Shown piece by piece: positions 56,321 through 64,000 of a DNA stretch of 64,000 nt. Source of the DNA: Propionibacteriaceae bacterium (GTDB taxonomy: Bacteria; Actinomycetota; Actinomycetes; Propionibacteriales; Propionibacteriaceae). Where the stretch lies: positions 23,573 to 87,572 of the forward strand of contig JAISJO010000082.1 in the NCBI GenBank assembly GCA_031261485.1, read 5' to 3'. The notes below the pieces were generated by a model. The model had not been told where the DNA came from. It searched no databases and saw only the letters and a list, made by a program, of their open reading frames with translations. The position numbers were made by a program, and so were the translations under genes. Positions within the stretch are counted from its first letter, which is position 1, and every line of letters begins with the position of its first letter.

Positions 56321-56337
56321 CTGGCCTTCGAGGCCAG
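56321..56337 (+). promoter_or_regulatory. Small hairpin before dnaE
   Basis: CTGGCCT-TCG-AGGCCAG, a perfect 7-bp stem about 30 bases before the dnaE start. It could be an operator or a leader hairpin; there is no T-run. Confidence 0.25.
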
Positions 56338-56367
56338 GTACGTCCCGTACGATTCTGAGGAGCGCCT

Positions 56368-59300
56368 GTGTCCTTTGTGCATCTGCATTGCCACACCGAA
56401 TACTCGATGTTGGATGGCGCTGCGAAGATCGACGCCATGTTCGCCCAGGCTGAGGCCTTGGAGATGCCCGCCATCGCGATGACCGACCATGGCAACATGT
56501 TCGGCGCGTACGAGTTCTTCCAAGTCGCCCAGAAATCCTCGGTCAAACCCATCATCGGCATCGAGGCATACGTCGCCCCCACATCCCGCTTCTCCCGAGT
56601 CCAAGAGTTCTGGGCCAAAGGCCCGCGCGACGCCCTCGACGCGGATTCTGAAGGGGGCAAGGACATTTCTGGCGGTGGTCGGTACACCCACATGACCATG
56701 TTGGCCAAAGACGCCACAGGGCTACGCAACCTTTACCGACTGTCCACACTGGCCAGCTTCGAGGGCTACTACATGAAGCCCCGCATGGACGTCGACCTCA
56801 TCTCTCAATACTCCCAGGGCATCATCGCCACCACAGGGTGCCCGTCAGGGGCCGTGCAGACTCGACTGAGACTGGACCAATACGACGAGGCCCTCGCGGT
56901 CGCCGCCCAATACCGCGATATCTTCGGCCCAGAAAACTATTTCGTGGAACTCATGGACCATGGTCTCGACCTGGAAAGGTCCGTGCGTGCCGACCTTCTA
57001 CGCTTGGCCAAAGACCTCGGGCTGCGCACCGTGGCGACCAACGACTCCCACTATGTCACGGCCGACCAGATGGACGCACACGACAACCTGTTGTGCATCG
57101 GAGTTGGCCGCAACAAGGATGACCCCAAACGTTTCCGCTTCAATGGAGCCGGGTATTATCTGCGGACCCCCGAAGAGATGCGCCAACTCTTCTACGAAAT
57201 CCCGCAGGCGTGCGACGCCACCCTCGACATCGCCGAGATGGTGGGGGATTACTCCGAGGTCTTCGACTATGTGGACCGGATGCCCCAATTCAAAGTCCCC
57301 GAGGGCCAGACACAGGAGTCGTGGCTGCGCAAGCAACTGGATGAGGGCCTGCACGAGCGCTACGGCGACAACCCTCCTGACGAGGTCCTCGCCCGCCTGG
57401 AAACCGAACTCAAGGTCATCGAACCCCTCGGCTTCTCCGCCTACTTCCTGGTCGTCTCCGATATTTGCCGATTCGCCCGCGACTCAGGCATCCGCATCGG
57501 GCCAGGTCGTGGCTCCGCGACGGGCTCCATGGTCGCCTACCTCACCCACATCACCGAACTTGATCCACTCCAACATGGCCTCATCTTCGAGCGCTTCCTC
57601 AATCCCGAGCGTATCTCGCCCCCCGACGTGGACCTCGACGTCGACGACCGCTACCGCGACAAGATTCTCGCGTACTTCGCCGACACCTACGGGGCCGATT
57701 ACACCGCGCAGGTCAACACGTTCTCCACCATCAAAGCCAAGAACGCCATCAAAGACTCCTCTCGCGTGCTGGGTCACCCCTTCGCTCTCGGCGAGAAGAT
57801 CGTCAAAGCCCTGCCCCCAGACCCCACCGGGAAAATCCATCTGCCCGAGCTATTCGAGCCGACGTCTGATCACTATGCAGAGGCTGGAGCGTTCCGCACT
57901 TTGTACGATGAGGACGAGGATGTGCGCCAAGTCGTCGACGCGGGCATGGGCATCGAAGGTCTCATCCGGGGCACCGGTGTACACGCGGCGGCAGTCATCT
58001 TGTCTTCGACTCCCCTCATCGACCTCATCCCCTTGCATATGCGCGACGACGGGGTGCGACTGACCGGCTTCTCGTACCCGCAATGCGAAGCCATGGGCCT
58101 GATGAAGATGGACGTTCTGGGCCTGCGCAACCTGGGCATCATCGACCACACCCTCAAGCTCATCAAGGCCAACACAGGTGTGGACATCGACCCGCTTGAT
58201 CTGTCGCTTGATGACCAAAAGACGTACGACCTACTGGCGTCCGGGCACACACTGACCGTCTTCCAGTTGGACGGCGGACCGATGCGCGCCCTGATGAAGC
58301 TCATGGCCCCCACTCGATTCGAAGACATCGCCGCTGTCCTGGCTCTGTATCGCCCAGGCCCGATGGAAGCCAACGCGCACATCCATTACGCCGACCGCAA
58401 GAACGGACGCGAGCCAGTGGTGCCGATCCACCCTGAACTCGCGGAAGCTCTGGACCCCATACTGGGCAACACATACCACTTGCTCGTTTATCAGGAGCAG
58501 TTGATGTCCATCGCCCGCGAACTGGCGGGATACTCCTATGGCGAGGCCGACATCCTTCGCCGCGCTATGGGGAAGAAGAAGAAGGAAATCCTTGAGGAAC
58601 AGTTTGAGCCCTTTGCGAATGGCATGGCCAAACATGGGTATTCGTCTGAGGCGACTCAGGCTATATGGGACGTCATGGTGCCATTCGCGGGGTACGCCTT
58701 CAACAAGTCCCACACCGCAGGCTACGGGTTGGTCTCCTACTGGACGGCCTATTTCAAGGCGAACTACCCAGCCGAGTACATGGCAGCGGTCCTGGAATCA
58801 GTCAAGAACGACAAGGACAAGTCCGCAGTTTACCTGGCTGAGGCGCGCCGCATGGGCGTCACGGTTCTGCCCCCTGACATCAACGAGTCACAGGCCGCAT
58901 TCACCCCTGTCGGGAAGGCTGTGCGGTATGGTCTGACAGCCATCCGCAACGTGGGCGCGAATGTCGTGGATGGCATTGTCGCCGCGCGCGATGAGCACGG
59001 CCCTGCCAAAGACTTCTTCGATTTCCTCTCCATGGTCCCCATGACAGTGTGCAACAAGAGGGTCTTTGAGTCCCTCATCAAGGCGGGAGCCTTCGACTCT
59101 TTGGGCCACCCGAGGCGAGCCCTCCTGGAAGTGTACGAAGCAGCCGTTGACTCGGTCCTCGAAGTCAAACGCAACCAGTCCTATGGCCAGGATGACTTGT
59201 TCTCCGACTTTGGGTCCGGGCCGAGCGCGGAGACGGTGACCGGGCAAGTGCCCGACATTCCCGAATGGGACAAGGCGACCAGGCTTGCTTTCGAGCGAGA

Positions 59301-59907
59301 GATGCTGGGATTGTACGTTTCCGACCATCCGCTCAACGGGCTGGAGGGGATCATTTCTGCACATGCGGACATGTCCTTGGCGGATGTGGCTGGGGCCAGG
59401 GAGCCCCAGCGCGGAATCAAGATCGCGGGCATGATCACCTCGGTGGTGCGTCGCCAAACCAAGAAAGGGGCGGCCTGGGCACAAGTCACTGTCGAGGACA
59501 TTGAGTCGGGGTTGGCTGTCCAGGTGTTCCCCAAGGCGTACACGGATTATGGCGCACGACTCATTCCCGACACAATCGTGCAGTTGACAGGCTCGATACG
59601 CCCGCGAGACGAAGGAGTCGACTTCTCGGTAGAGAAGATTCTGCCCATCGATGTCGAGGCTGACCACACGACATCCATCACTGTGTCGATGCCCGCCAAC
59701 AGAGTCACACGTCCAGTGATGAACGAGTTGCGGAAGGTGCTCACCTTGTATCCCGGCAAGTGTGAAGTGTGGTTCAAGATGATCAATCCTCATCAGACCA
59801 AGACCTATCGGCTCGCCCCGCGCGTGGAGCCGTCTTCGGAATTGGTCGCCGACCTCAAAGCTCTCCTGGGCGCCGCGAGCATCATGGTGGGGCAAGTCGA
59901 TGCCTGA
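56368..59907 (+). CDS. dnaE: DNA polymerase III alpha subunit
   Basis: 1179 residues from GTG 56368, with GAGGAG upstream. Replicative polymerase. An N-terminal PHP domain (HLHCHTEYSMLDG) precedes the palm with RGSATGSMVAYLTHITELDPL, PDVDLDVDDRYRDKI (catalytic Asp pair), and a finger region with YRPGPMEA, RRAMGKKKKEI and FNKSHTAGYGLVSYWTAYFKANYP. An OB-fold tail (KIAGMITSVVRRQTKKGAAWAQVTVED) is near the C-terminus. Length fits DnaE1. It overlaps the following small membrane-protein gene by 8 bases. Confidence 0.97.
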   Translation: MSFVHLHCHTEYSMLDGAAKIDAMFAQAEALEMPAIAMTDHGNMFGAYEFFQVAQKSSVKPIIGIEAYVAPTSRFSRVQEFWAKGPRDALDADSEGGKDISGGGRYTHMTMLAKDATGLRNLYRLSTLASFEGYYMKPRMDVDLISQYSQGIIATTGCPSGAVQTRLRLDQYDEALAVAAQYRDIFGPENYFVELMDHGLDLERSVRADLLRLAKDLGLRTVATNDSHYVTADQMDAHDNLLCIGVGRNKDDPKRFRFNGAGYYLRTPEEMRQLFYEIPQACDATLDIAEMVGDYSEVFDYVDRMPQFKVPEGQTQESWLRKQLDEGLHERYGDNPPDEVLARLETELKVIEPLGFSAYFLVVSDICRFARDSGIRIGPGRGSATGSMVAYLTHITELDPLQHGLIFERFLNPERISPPDVDLDVDDRYRDKILAYFADTYGADYTAQVNTFSTIKAKNAIKDSSRVLGHPFALGEKIVKALPPDPTGKIHLPELFEPTSDHYAEAGAFRTLYDEDEDVRQVVDAGMGIEGLIRGTGVHAAAVILSSTPLIDLIPLHMRDDGVRLTGFSYPQCEAMGLMKMDVLGLRNLGIIDHTLKLIKANTGVDIDPLDLSLDDQKTYDLLASGHTLTVFQLDGGPMRALMKLMAPTRFEDIAAVLALYRPGPMEANAHIHYADRKNGREPVVPIHPELAEALDPILGNTYHLLVYQEQLMSIARELAGYSYGEADILRRAMGKKKKEILEEQFEPFANGMAKHGYSSEATQAIWDVMVPFAGYAFNKSHTAGYGLVSYWTAYFKANYPAEYMAAVLESVKNDKDKSAVYLAEARRMGVTVLPPDINESQAAFTPVGKAVRYGLTAIRNVGANVVDGIVAARDEHGPAKDFFDFLSMVPMTVCNKRVFESLIKAGAFDSLGHPRRALLEVYEAAVDSVLEVKRNQSYGQDDLFSDFGSGPSAETVTGQVPDIPEWDKATRLAFEREMLGLYVSDHPLNGLEGIISAHADMSLADVAGAREPQRGIKIAGMITSVVRRQTKKGAAWAQVTVEDIESGLAVQVFPKAYTDYGARLIPDTIVQLTGSIRPRDEGVDFSVEKILPIDVEADHTTSITVSMPANRVTRPVMNELRKVLTLYPGKCEVWFKMINPHQTKTYRLAPRVEPSSELVADLKALLGAASIMVGQVDA

Positions 59908-60502
59908 CAAGGGTCCCCGTCCGCTCAGTCTGTATCTGTCGCTGCGTCAGAGGGCCGAGACGTACATCGCCGTGGTGGCCGTGATCGGTTTGGTCTGCGG
60001 CATTGCGTGGAACCGATCAGTGGAATTGCCGACGTACTATGTGGGTGATGATTTCTCCGCCACCATTGAGGAGTCCCAAATCGCGCAGTTGATGGCTGTC
60101 GACGTCATGTACTGCCTCATTGGTGTCATTGCTGGTTTCTGCCTCGGTGCTTTGGCGTGGGCACTTTTCCGCACCAGGGGATGGTTGGGGACAGCGATGG
60201 CTGCGATTGGCGCCGCCGTAGCCGGAGTGCTGACTCGAGTGGTCGCCCAATTCATCGGCCCCAAGGATTTCGACACCCGCATTGTCGCAGCCGAGCCAGG
60301 CGCCTTCGTCCGAGCAGATTTCGCCGGACACACGTGGGTGCCCTTGTGCCTGTGGGTCGGGGCTGCGATGGTGCCCATACTCATTGGATCTGCCTTGGGT
60401 CGCCGGTGGGGGACTCCGGGGCAAGACAGTGGCAGCCCAGCGAAGATAGACAAGACGGACAAGGTAATGGAGCCTGACACCACTGTCGCCCCAGGGTTGT
60501 GA
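59900..60502 (+). CDS. Four-helix membrane protein, DUF2567-like
   Basis: 200 residues, overlapping dnaE by 8 bases. About four membrane helices: 20-40, 68-92, 98-118 and 148-170. A loop between helices 1 and 2 is predicted outside. The position between dnaE and hisD and the topology are similar to DUF2567-type proteins in other actinobacteria, but I could not confirm a motif. Function unknown. Confidence 0.75.
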   Translation: MPDKGPRPLSLYLSLRQRAETYIAVVAVIGLVCGIAWNRSVELPTYYVGDDFSATIEESQIAQLMAVDVMYCLIGVIAGFCLGALAWALFRTRGWLGTAMAAIGAAVAGVLTRVVAQFIGPKDFDTRIVAAEPGAFVRADFAGHTWVPLCLWVGAAMVPILIGSALGRRWGTPGQDSGSPAKIDKTDKVMEPDTTVAPGL

Positions 60503-60548
60503 GCGCAATCCGTGCAGTCGTACAACGAGGGCCGGTAGACTCTTCTGG

Positions 60549-61835
60549 GTGAGAGTGATAGATGTTCGTGCCTTGGAAACCCTTCCCCCCATGCCCCGTG
60601 GCCTCTTCGATGTGGATGCCGCCGTCGAGGTCGTCAGGAGCGTGTGCGAGGAAGTCCGCACCGAAGGGGAGTCTGCCCTGCGGCGGTATAGCGAGAAGTT
60701 CGACCATGTGACCCCCGTGGCCTTCCGCGTGGACCCGGAGGTGGCGAGGCAGTGTGCGCAGGACTTGGACCCTGCGTTGAAAGAGGCTCTCCAGGTCTCG
60801 ATTCGCAGGCGACGGGCGGTGTGTCAAGCTGAGGCGGACATACCAGACCGGAGTGTGGAACTTGCTCCTGGCGCGACGGTGACCATTCGTTCCATCCCGG
60901 TCAGTCGTGTCGGGTTGTACGTTCCCGGTGGACTGGCGCCCTTGGCCTCCTCCGTCATCATGAATGTCGTGGCCGCCCAAGAGGCGGGAGTGGTCTCCAT
61001 CGCCCTGGCTTCACCACCGCAGGCCTCCTTCGCGGGGCTTCCCCATCCGACCATCTTGGCGGTCGCGCACATGCTCGGCGTGGACGAGGTGTACGCCGTC
61101 GGCGGAGCACAAGCCATAGCAATGTTCGCTTACGGTGTGCCGGGTGTGTGCGAGAAAGTGGACATGGTCACCGGCCCTGGAAATATCTACGTTGTGGCAG
61201 CGAAACGCCTTGTCAAGGGAGTGGTGGGTATCGATTCTGAGGCAGGGCCGACCGAAATCGCCATCCTCGCGGACGCGACTGCACAACCGAGTTTCGTGGC
61301 CGCCGACCTGCTCAGCCAAGCCGAACACGACCCATTGGCCGGTGCCGTCTTGGTGACTGACTCCGAGAAGTTGGCCGCAGATGTGGACAAAGAGTTGGCG
61401 GCCATGCTGGCCAGCACACGTCATCGGGATCGTGCGAGTCGTGCTCTGGCGGGGGAGCAGTCCGCGACGATTCTTGTGCGCGACATGAACCAAGGCATCG
61501 ACGTGGTCAATGAGTATGCGGCCGAACATCTGGAGATACAGACCCGCGACGCGGCTGGGTTGGCCGATCATGTCCGCAACGCCGGGGCCATCTTCGTGGG
61601 GTCGTATTCTCCCGTGTCATTGGGCGATTATTCAGCGGGTTCCACCCATGTCTTGCCCACGAGGGCGACCGCTAAACACTCGTCTGGGCTGACAGTGCGC
61701 TCCTTCCTCAAGACAGTCCATGTCATCGACTATGATCAAGGTGCCTTGACGCAGATCGGGGAGGGCATCGAACGCTTCGCACTGGCCGAGGACCTACCCG
61801 CCCACGCCAACGCTGTCTCGGTGAGGCTGTCATGA
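60549..61835 (+). CDS. hisD: Histidinol dehydrogenase
   Basis: 428 residues from GTG 60549. It oxidises histidinol to histidine with NAD. Conserved features: [57 protein letters not shown], the Zn-site [43 protein letters not shown]. It begins hisD-hisC-hisB-hisH, each overlapped by ATGA. Confidence 0.96.
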   Translation: MRVIDVRALETLPPMPRGLFDVDAAVEVVRSVCEEVRTEGESALRRYSEKFDHVTPVAFRVDPEVARQCAQDLDPALKEALQVSIRRRRAVCQAEADIPDRSVELAPGATVTIRSIPVSRVGLYVPGGLAPLASSVIMNVVAAQEAGVVSIALASPPQASFAGLPHPTILAVAHMLGVDEVYAVGGAQAIAMFAYGVPGVCEKVDMVTGPGNIYVVAAKRLVKGVVGIDSEAGPTEIAILADATAQPSFVAADLLSQAEHDPLAGAVLVTDSEKLAADVDKELAAMLASTRHRDRASRALAGEQSATILVRDMNQGIDVVNEYAAEHLEIQTRDAAGLADHVRNAGAIFVGSYSPVSLGDYSAGSTHVLPTRATAKHSSGLTVRSFLKTVHVIDYDQGALTQIGEGIERFALAEDLPAHANAVSVRLS

Positions 61836-62950
61836 GCGCGCCAGGAACTAGAGCCATCACCTTGGCCGACCTGCCTTTGCGTCCCGAGTTGCGTGGCGAG
61901 GAACCCTACGGCGCGCCCCAACTGGACGTGCCCGTGTGCCTGAATGTCAATGAGAACCCGTACCCCCCATCGCCGAGTTTGCGCGAGCACATGGGGCAGG
62001 CTGTGGCTGGGCTGGGGGAGCGTCTCAACCGGTACCCCGACCGCGAGGCCGTGACTTTGCGGACCAAATTGGCCGACTATCTCGGACACGGACTCACCTA
62101 TGAGAATGTGTGGGCCGCCAATGGGTCCAATGAGATCATGGTTCAGATTCTGCAAGCCTTCGGCGGGCCGGAGCGTAGCGTCCTCACGTTCACGCCGAGC
62201 TATTCGATGTACCCCGAGTATGCCCGCGACACCCATACCCGCTATGTCACTGCCCCTCGGACCTTAGACTTCCGTGTTGATGTGGATGCTGCTGTGGCTC
62301 TCATCGCCTCCAGCAGGCCTGATGTGGTGGTCGTCGCGACCCCCAACAATCCGACAGGGACCGTCACCGAGCCCAGCGACATCGCCAGGATTCTTGAGGT
62401 GACAAGCGGAATCGTGGTCGTGGACGAGGCGTACCAAGAGTTCTCATCGGCGCCATCGTGCTTGGAACTGTTGCCTGATTATCCTCGCCTGATCGTCTCG
62501 CGCACCATGAGCAAGGCCTTCGCCTTCGCGGGAGGACGCTTGGGGTATGCCGGCGCCAACCCGTCCATCGTGGACGCCCTGCGCATCGTGCGCCTGCCCT
62601 ATCACCTGTCGGGACTGACCCAAGTGGTTGCTTGTGTCGCCCTCGATCATGCCGACGAGTTGCTCAGTCAGGTCGCCCATCTGCGCGATGTGCGTGACGC
62701 CTCTATGGCCCGACTGCGCGAGGTTGGGTTGGACGTTGTGAACTCCGCCTCCAACTTTTACCTCTTCGGACGATTCGCCGACAGGCATGCGGTCTGGCAA
62801 GGGTTGCTCGACCAAGGCGTGCTCGTGCGAGAGACCGGTCCCGACGGGTACTTGCGCGTGTGCGCTGGCACTGATGAGGAGATGGAGCGCTTCCATCTGG
62901 GGTTGGAACGTGTGCTCGACAAGGCCCGACATGAGAGGATTGTTCCATGA
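61832..62950 (+). CDS. hisC: Histidinol-phosphate aminotransferase
   Basis: 372 residues, class-II PLP aminotransferase. [12 protein letters not shown] at the start, [30 protein letters not shown], and the PLP-lysine block [17 protein letters not shown] are present. It converts imidazole-acetol phosphate to histidinol phosphate. Coupled to hisD and hisB. Confidence 0.95.
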   Translation: MSAPGTRAITLADLPLRPELRGEEPYGAPQLDVPVCLNVNENPYPPSPSLREHMGQAVAGLGERLNRYPDREAVTLRTKLADYLGHGLTYENVWAANGSNEIMVQILQAFGGPERSVLTFTPSYSMYPEYARDTHTRYVTAPRTLDFRVDVDAAVALIASSRPDVVVVATPNNPTGTVTEPSDIARILEVTSGIVVVDEAYQEFSSAPSCLELLPDYPRLIVSRTMSKAFAFAGGRLGYAGANPSIVDALRIVRLPYHLSGLTQVVACVALDHADELLSQVAHLRDVRDASMARLREVGLDVVNSASNFYLFGRFADRHAVWQGLLDQGVLVRETGPDGYLRVCAGTDEEMERFHLGLERVLDKARHERIVP

Positions 62951-63555
62951 GTCGCACAGCCACCATCGACAGAACCACCTCGGAATCGTCCGTCCACGTC
63001 CGCGTCGACCTCGACGGGACAGGCCAGCAGACCATCTCCACAGGCGTGGGATTCTACGACCACATGCTGACCGCGCTGAGCCGTCATTCGCTCATTGACA
63101 TGGATATCCACGTCACGGGCGATGTCGCGGTGGACGGCCATCACAGCATTGAGGACACTGCCATTGCCTTGGGCCAAGCCATTCGGCAAGCTCTGGGAGA
63201 CAAGGCGGGGATTTCCCGTTTCGGAGAAGCCACTGTGCCCCTAGATGAGGCGCTCGCCCATGCGGTTGTGGACATTTCCGGGCGTGCGTATGCCGTCTGC
63301 TCTGGTGAGCCGCAGGGGTACGAATGGGTGCGCATCTCCGGGTCGGGCGTGCCGTATATGGGCTCAATGACTCGTCACGTCGTGGAAGCCTTGGCGCACA
63401 ACGCAGGCATCTGTGTCCACCTGAGATTGCTCGCTGGTCGTGACCCTCACCACATCGCTGAGGCCCAATACAAAGCTCTCGCACGGGCCCTGCGTTTTGC
63501 TGTGCAATTCGACCCTCGTGTGAGCGGGGTGCCGTCGACGAAAGGCACCCTATGA
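62947..63555 (+). CDS. hisB: Imidazoleglycerol-phosphate dehydratase
   Basis: 202 residues. Two metal-binding repeats are visible: [36 protein letters not shown], and the second-half [42 protein letters not shown]. Monofunctional, without the phosphatase domain, as usual in actinobacteria. Confidence 0.96.
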   Translation: MSRTATIDRTTSESSVHVRVDLDGTGQQTISTGVGFYDHMLTALSRHSLIDMDIHVTGDVAVDGHHSIEDTAIALGQAIRQALGDKAGISRFGEATVPLDEALAHAVVDISGRAYAVCSGEPQGYEWVRISGSGVPYMGSMTRHVVEALAHNAGICVHLRLLAGRDPHHIAEAQYKALARALRFAVQFDPRVSGVPSTKGTL

Positions 63556-64000
63556 GAGTCGCCATCCTTGATTACGGTTCCGGCAACCTCCATTCGGCAT
63601 CGAGGGCTCTGGAGGAGGTCGGGGCTGACGTTGTCCTGACTTCCGATTCCGCGGTAGCGCTCGACGCGGACGGTTTGATCGTGCCTGGTGTGGGTGCTTT
63701 CGCGGCTTGTATGGACCAACTCAGAGCAGTTGGCGGCGATGAGACGATACGCGAAGCTGTCTCGGCGAGACGACCGCTGCTCGGAATCTGCGTTGGCCAC
63801 CAAGTCCTCTTTTCTCGTGGAGTGGAACACGGCATCGACTCCTTGGGCGTGGGTATCTTCCCTGGCAGCGTCGAACTTCTGCCAGCGACGCACTTGCCGC
63901 ACATGGGCTGGAACACCATCACATGGGACAAGACCCAGTGCGCGGACAGGGACGGCGGGAGTGTGACGGCTGACACGCCCGGCGGACTTGAAGATCGTTT
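63552..64000 (+). CDS. hisH: Imidazole glycerol phosphate synthase, glutaminase subunit (partial)
   Basis: 149 residues, cut by the right edge. Starts [18 protein letters not shown] and contains the nucleophile Cys in [12 protein letters not shown], where Met or Leu usually follows the Gly of GICxG. The catalytic His and Glu of the triad lie beyond the window. Pairs with HisF, expected downstream. ATGA overlap with hisB. Confidence 0.93.
   Translation, partial: MRVAILDYGSGNLHSASRALEEVGADVVLTSDSAVALDADGLIVPGVGAFAACMDQLRAVGGDETIREAVSARRPLLGICVGHQVLFSRGVEHGIDSLGVGIFPGSVELLPATHLPHMGWNTITWDKTQCADRDGGSVTADTPGGLEDR

Overview
The window looks like a chromosomal piece of a high-GC actinobacterium, probably an anaerobe or facultative anaerobe. 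Evidence by eye (GC was not computed): G/C-rich third positions, many ATGA-overlapping operons, an SenX3/RegX3-type kinase-regulator pair beside pstSCAB, a DUF58/MoxR/vWA operon, an actinobacterial PHO-box-like repeat, a giant 2-hydroxyacyl-CoA dehydratase activase, and a tyrosine phenol-lyase/tryptophanase-type lyase. I cannot name the species.

Left end (1-11 kb): an accessory island, all on the + strand. It encodes a membrane-anchored protein with two FN3-like domains, a vWA protein, a zinc-ribbon TRAFAC-type GTPase, a 1334-residue membrane P-loop NTPase, a broken toxin-antitoxin pair, a KAP-type membrane NTPase, and a DUF6273-type (C-type-lectin-like) protein translationally coupled to it. 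It resembles NTP-dependent conflict/defence cassettes and is the best candidate here for an undescribed system. It may continue beyond the left edge.

11-31 kb: a Bcr/CflA-type MFS exporter, the CoA dehydratase activase, the lyase, then a phosphate regulon pstS-pstC-pstA-pstB-senX3(phoR)-regX3(phoP)-nudix with a PHO box in front. The kinase gene has its membrane anchor in another frame. Next come a YbaK-type deacylase, fumC, a membrane-anchored protein, an ABC-F ATPase, a small helical protein and sodA.

31-39 kb (mostly - strand): nnrD, then an ECF sigma/membrane protein/ABC ATPase/two permeases module, glmS, and divergent coaA. A CAU-anticodon tRNA lies at 39.6 kb.

40-48 kb: a divergently encoded single-pass protein with a Ser/Pro/Glu tail, a MoxR-DUF58-vWA-vWA-YggS operon, and a convergent S9 peptidase that carries two in-frame repeat insertions.

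48-64 kb: a gene-poor 830-bp stretch with two copies of a 145-bp palindromic element, then hisI-lgt-gltB-gltD, dnaE, a membrane protein, and hisD-hisC-hisB-hisH (hisH runs off the right edge).

Across the window a dispersed palindromic repeat family built around GTCATTCTGCGC recurs at five places, once inside a coding sequence.
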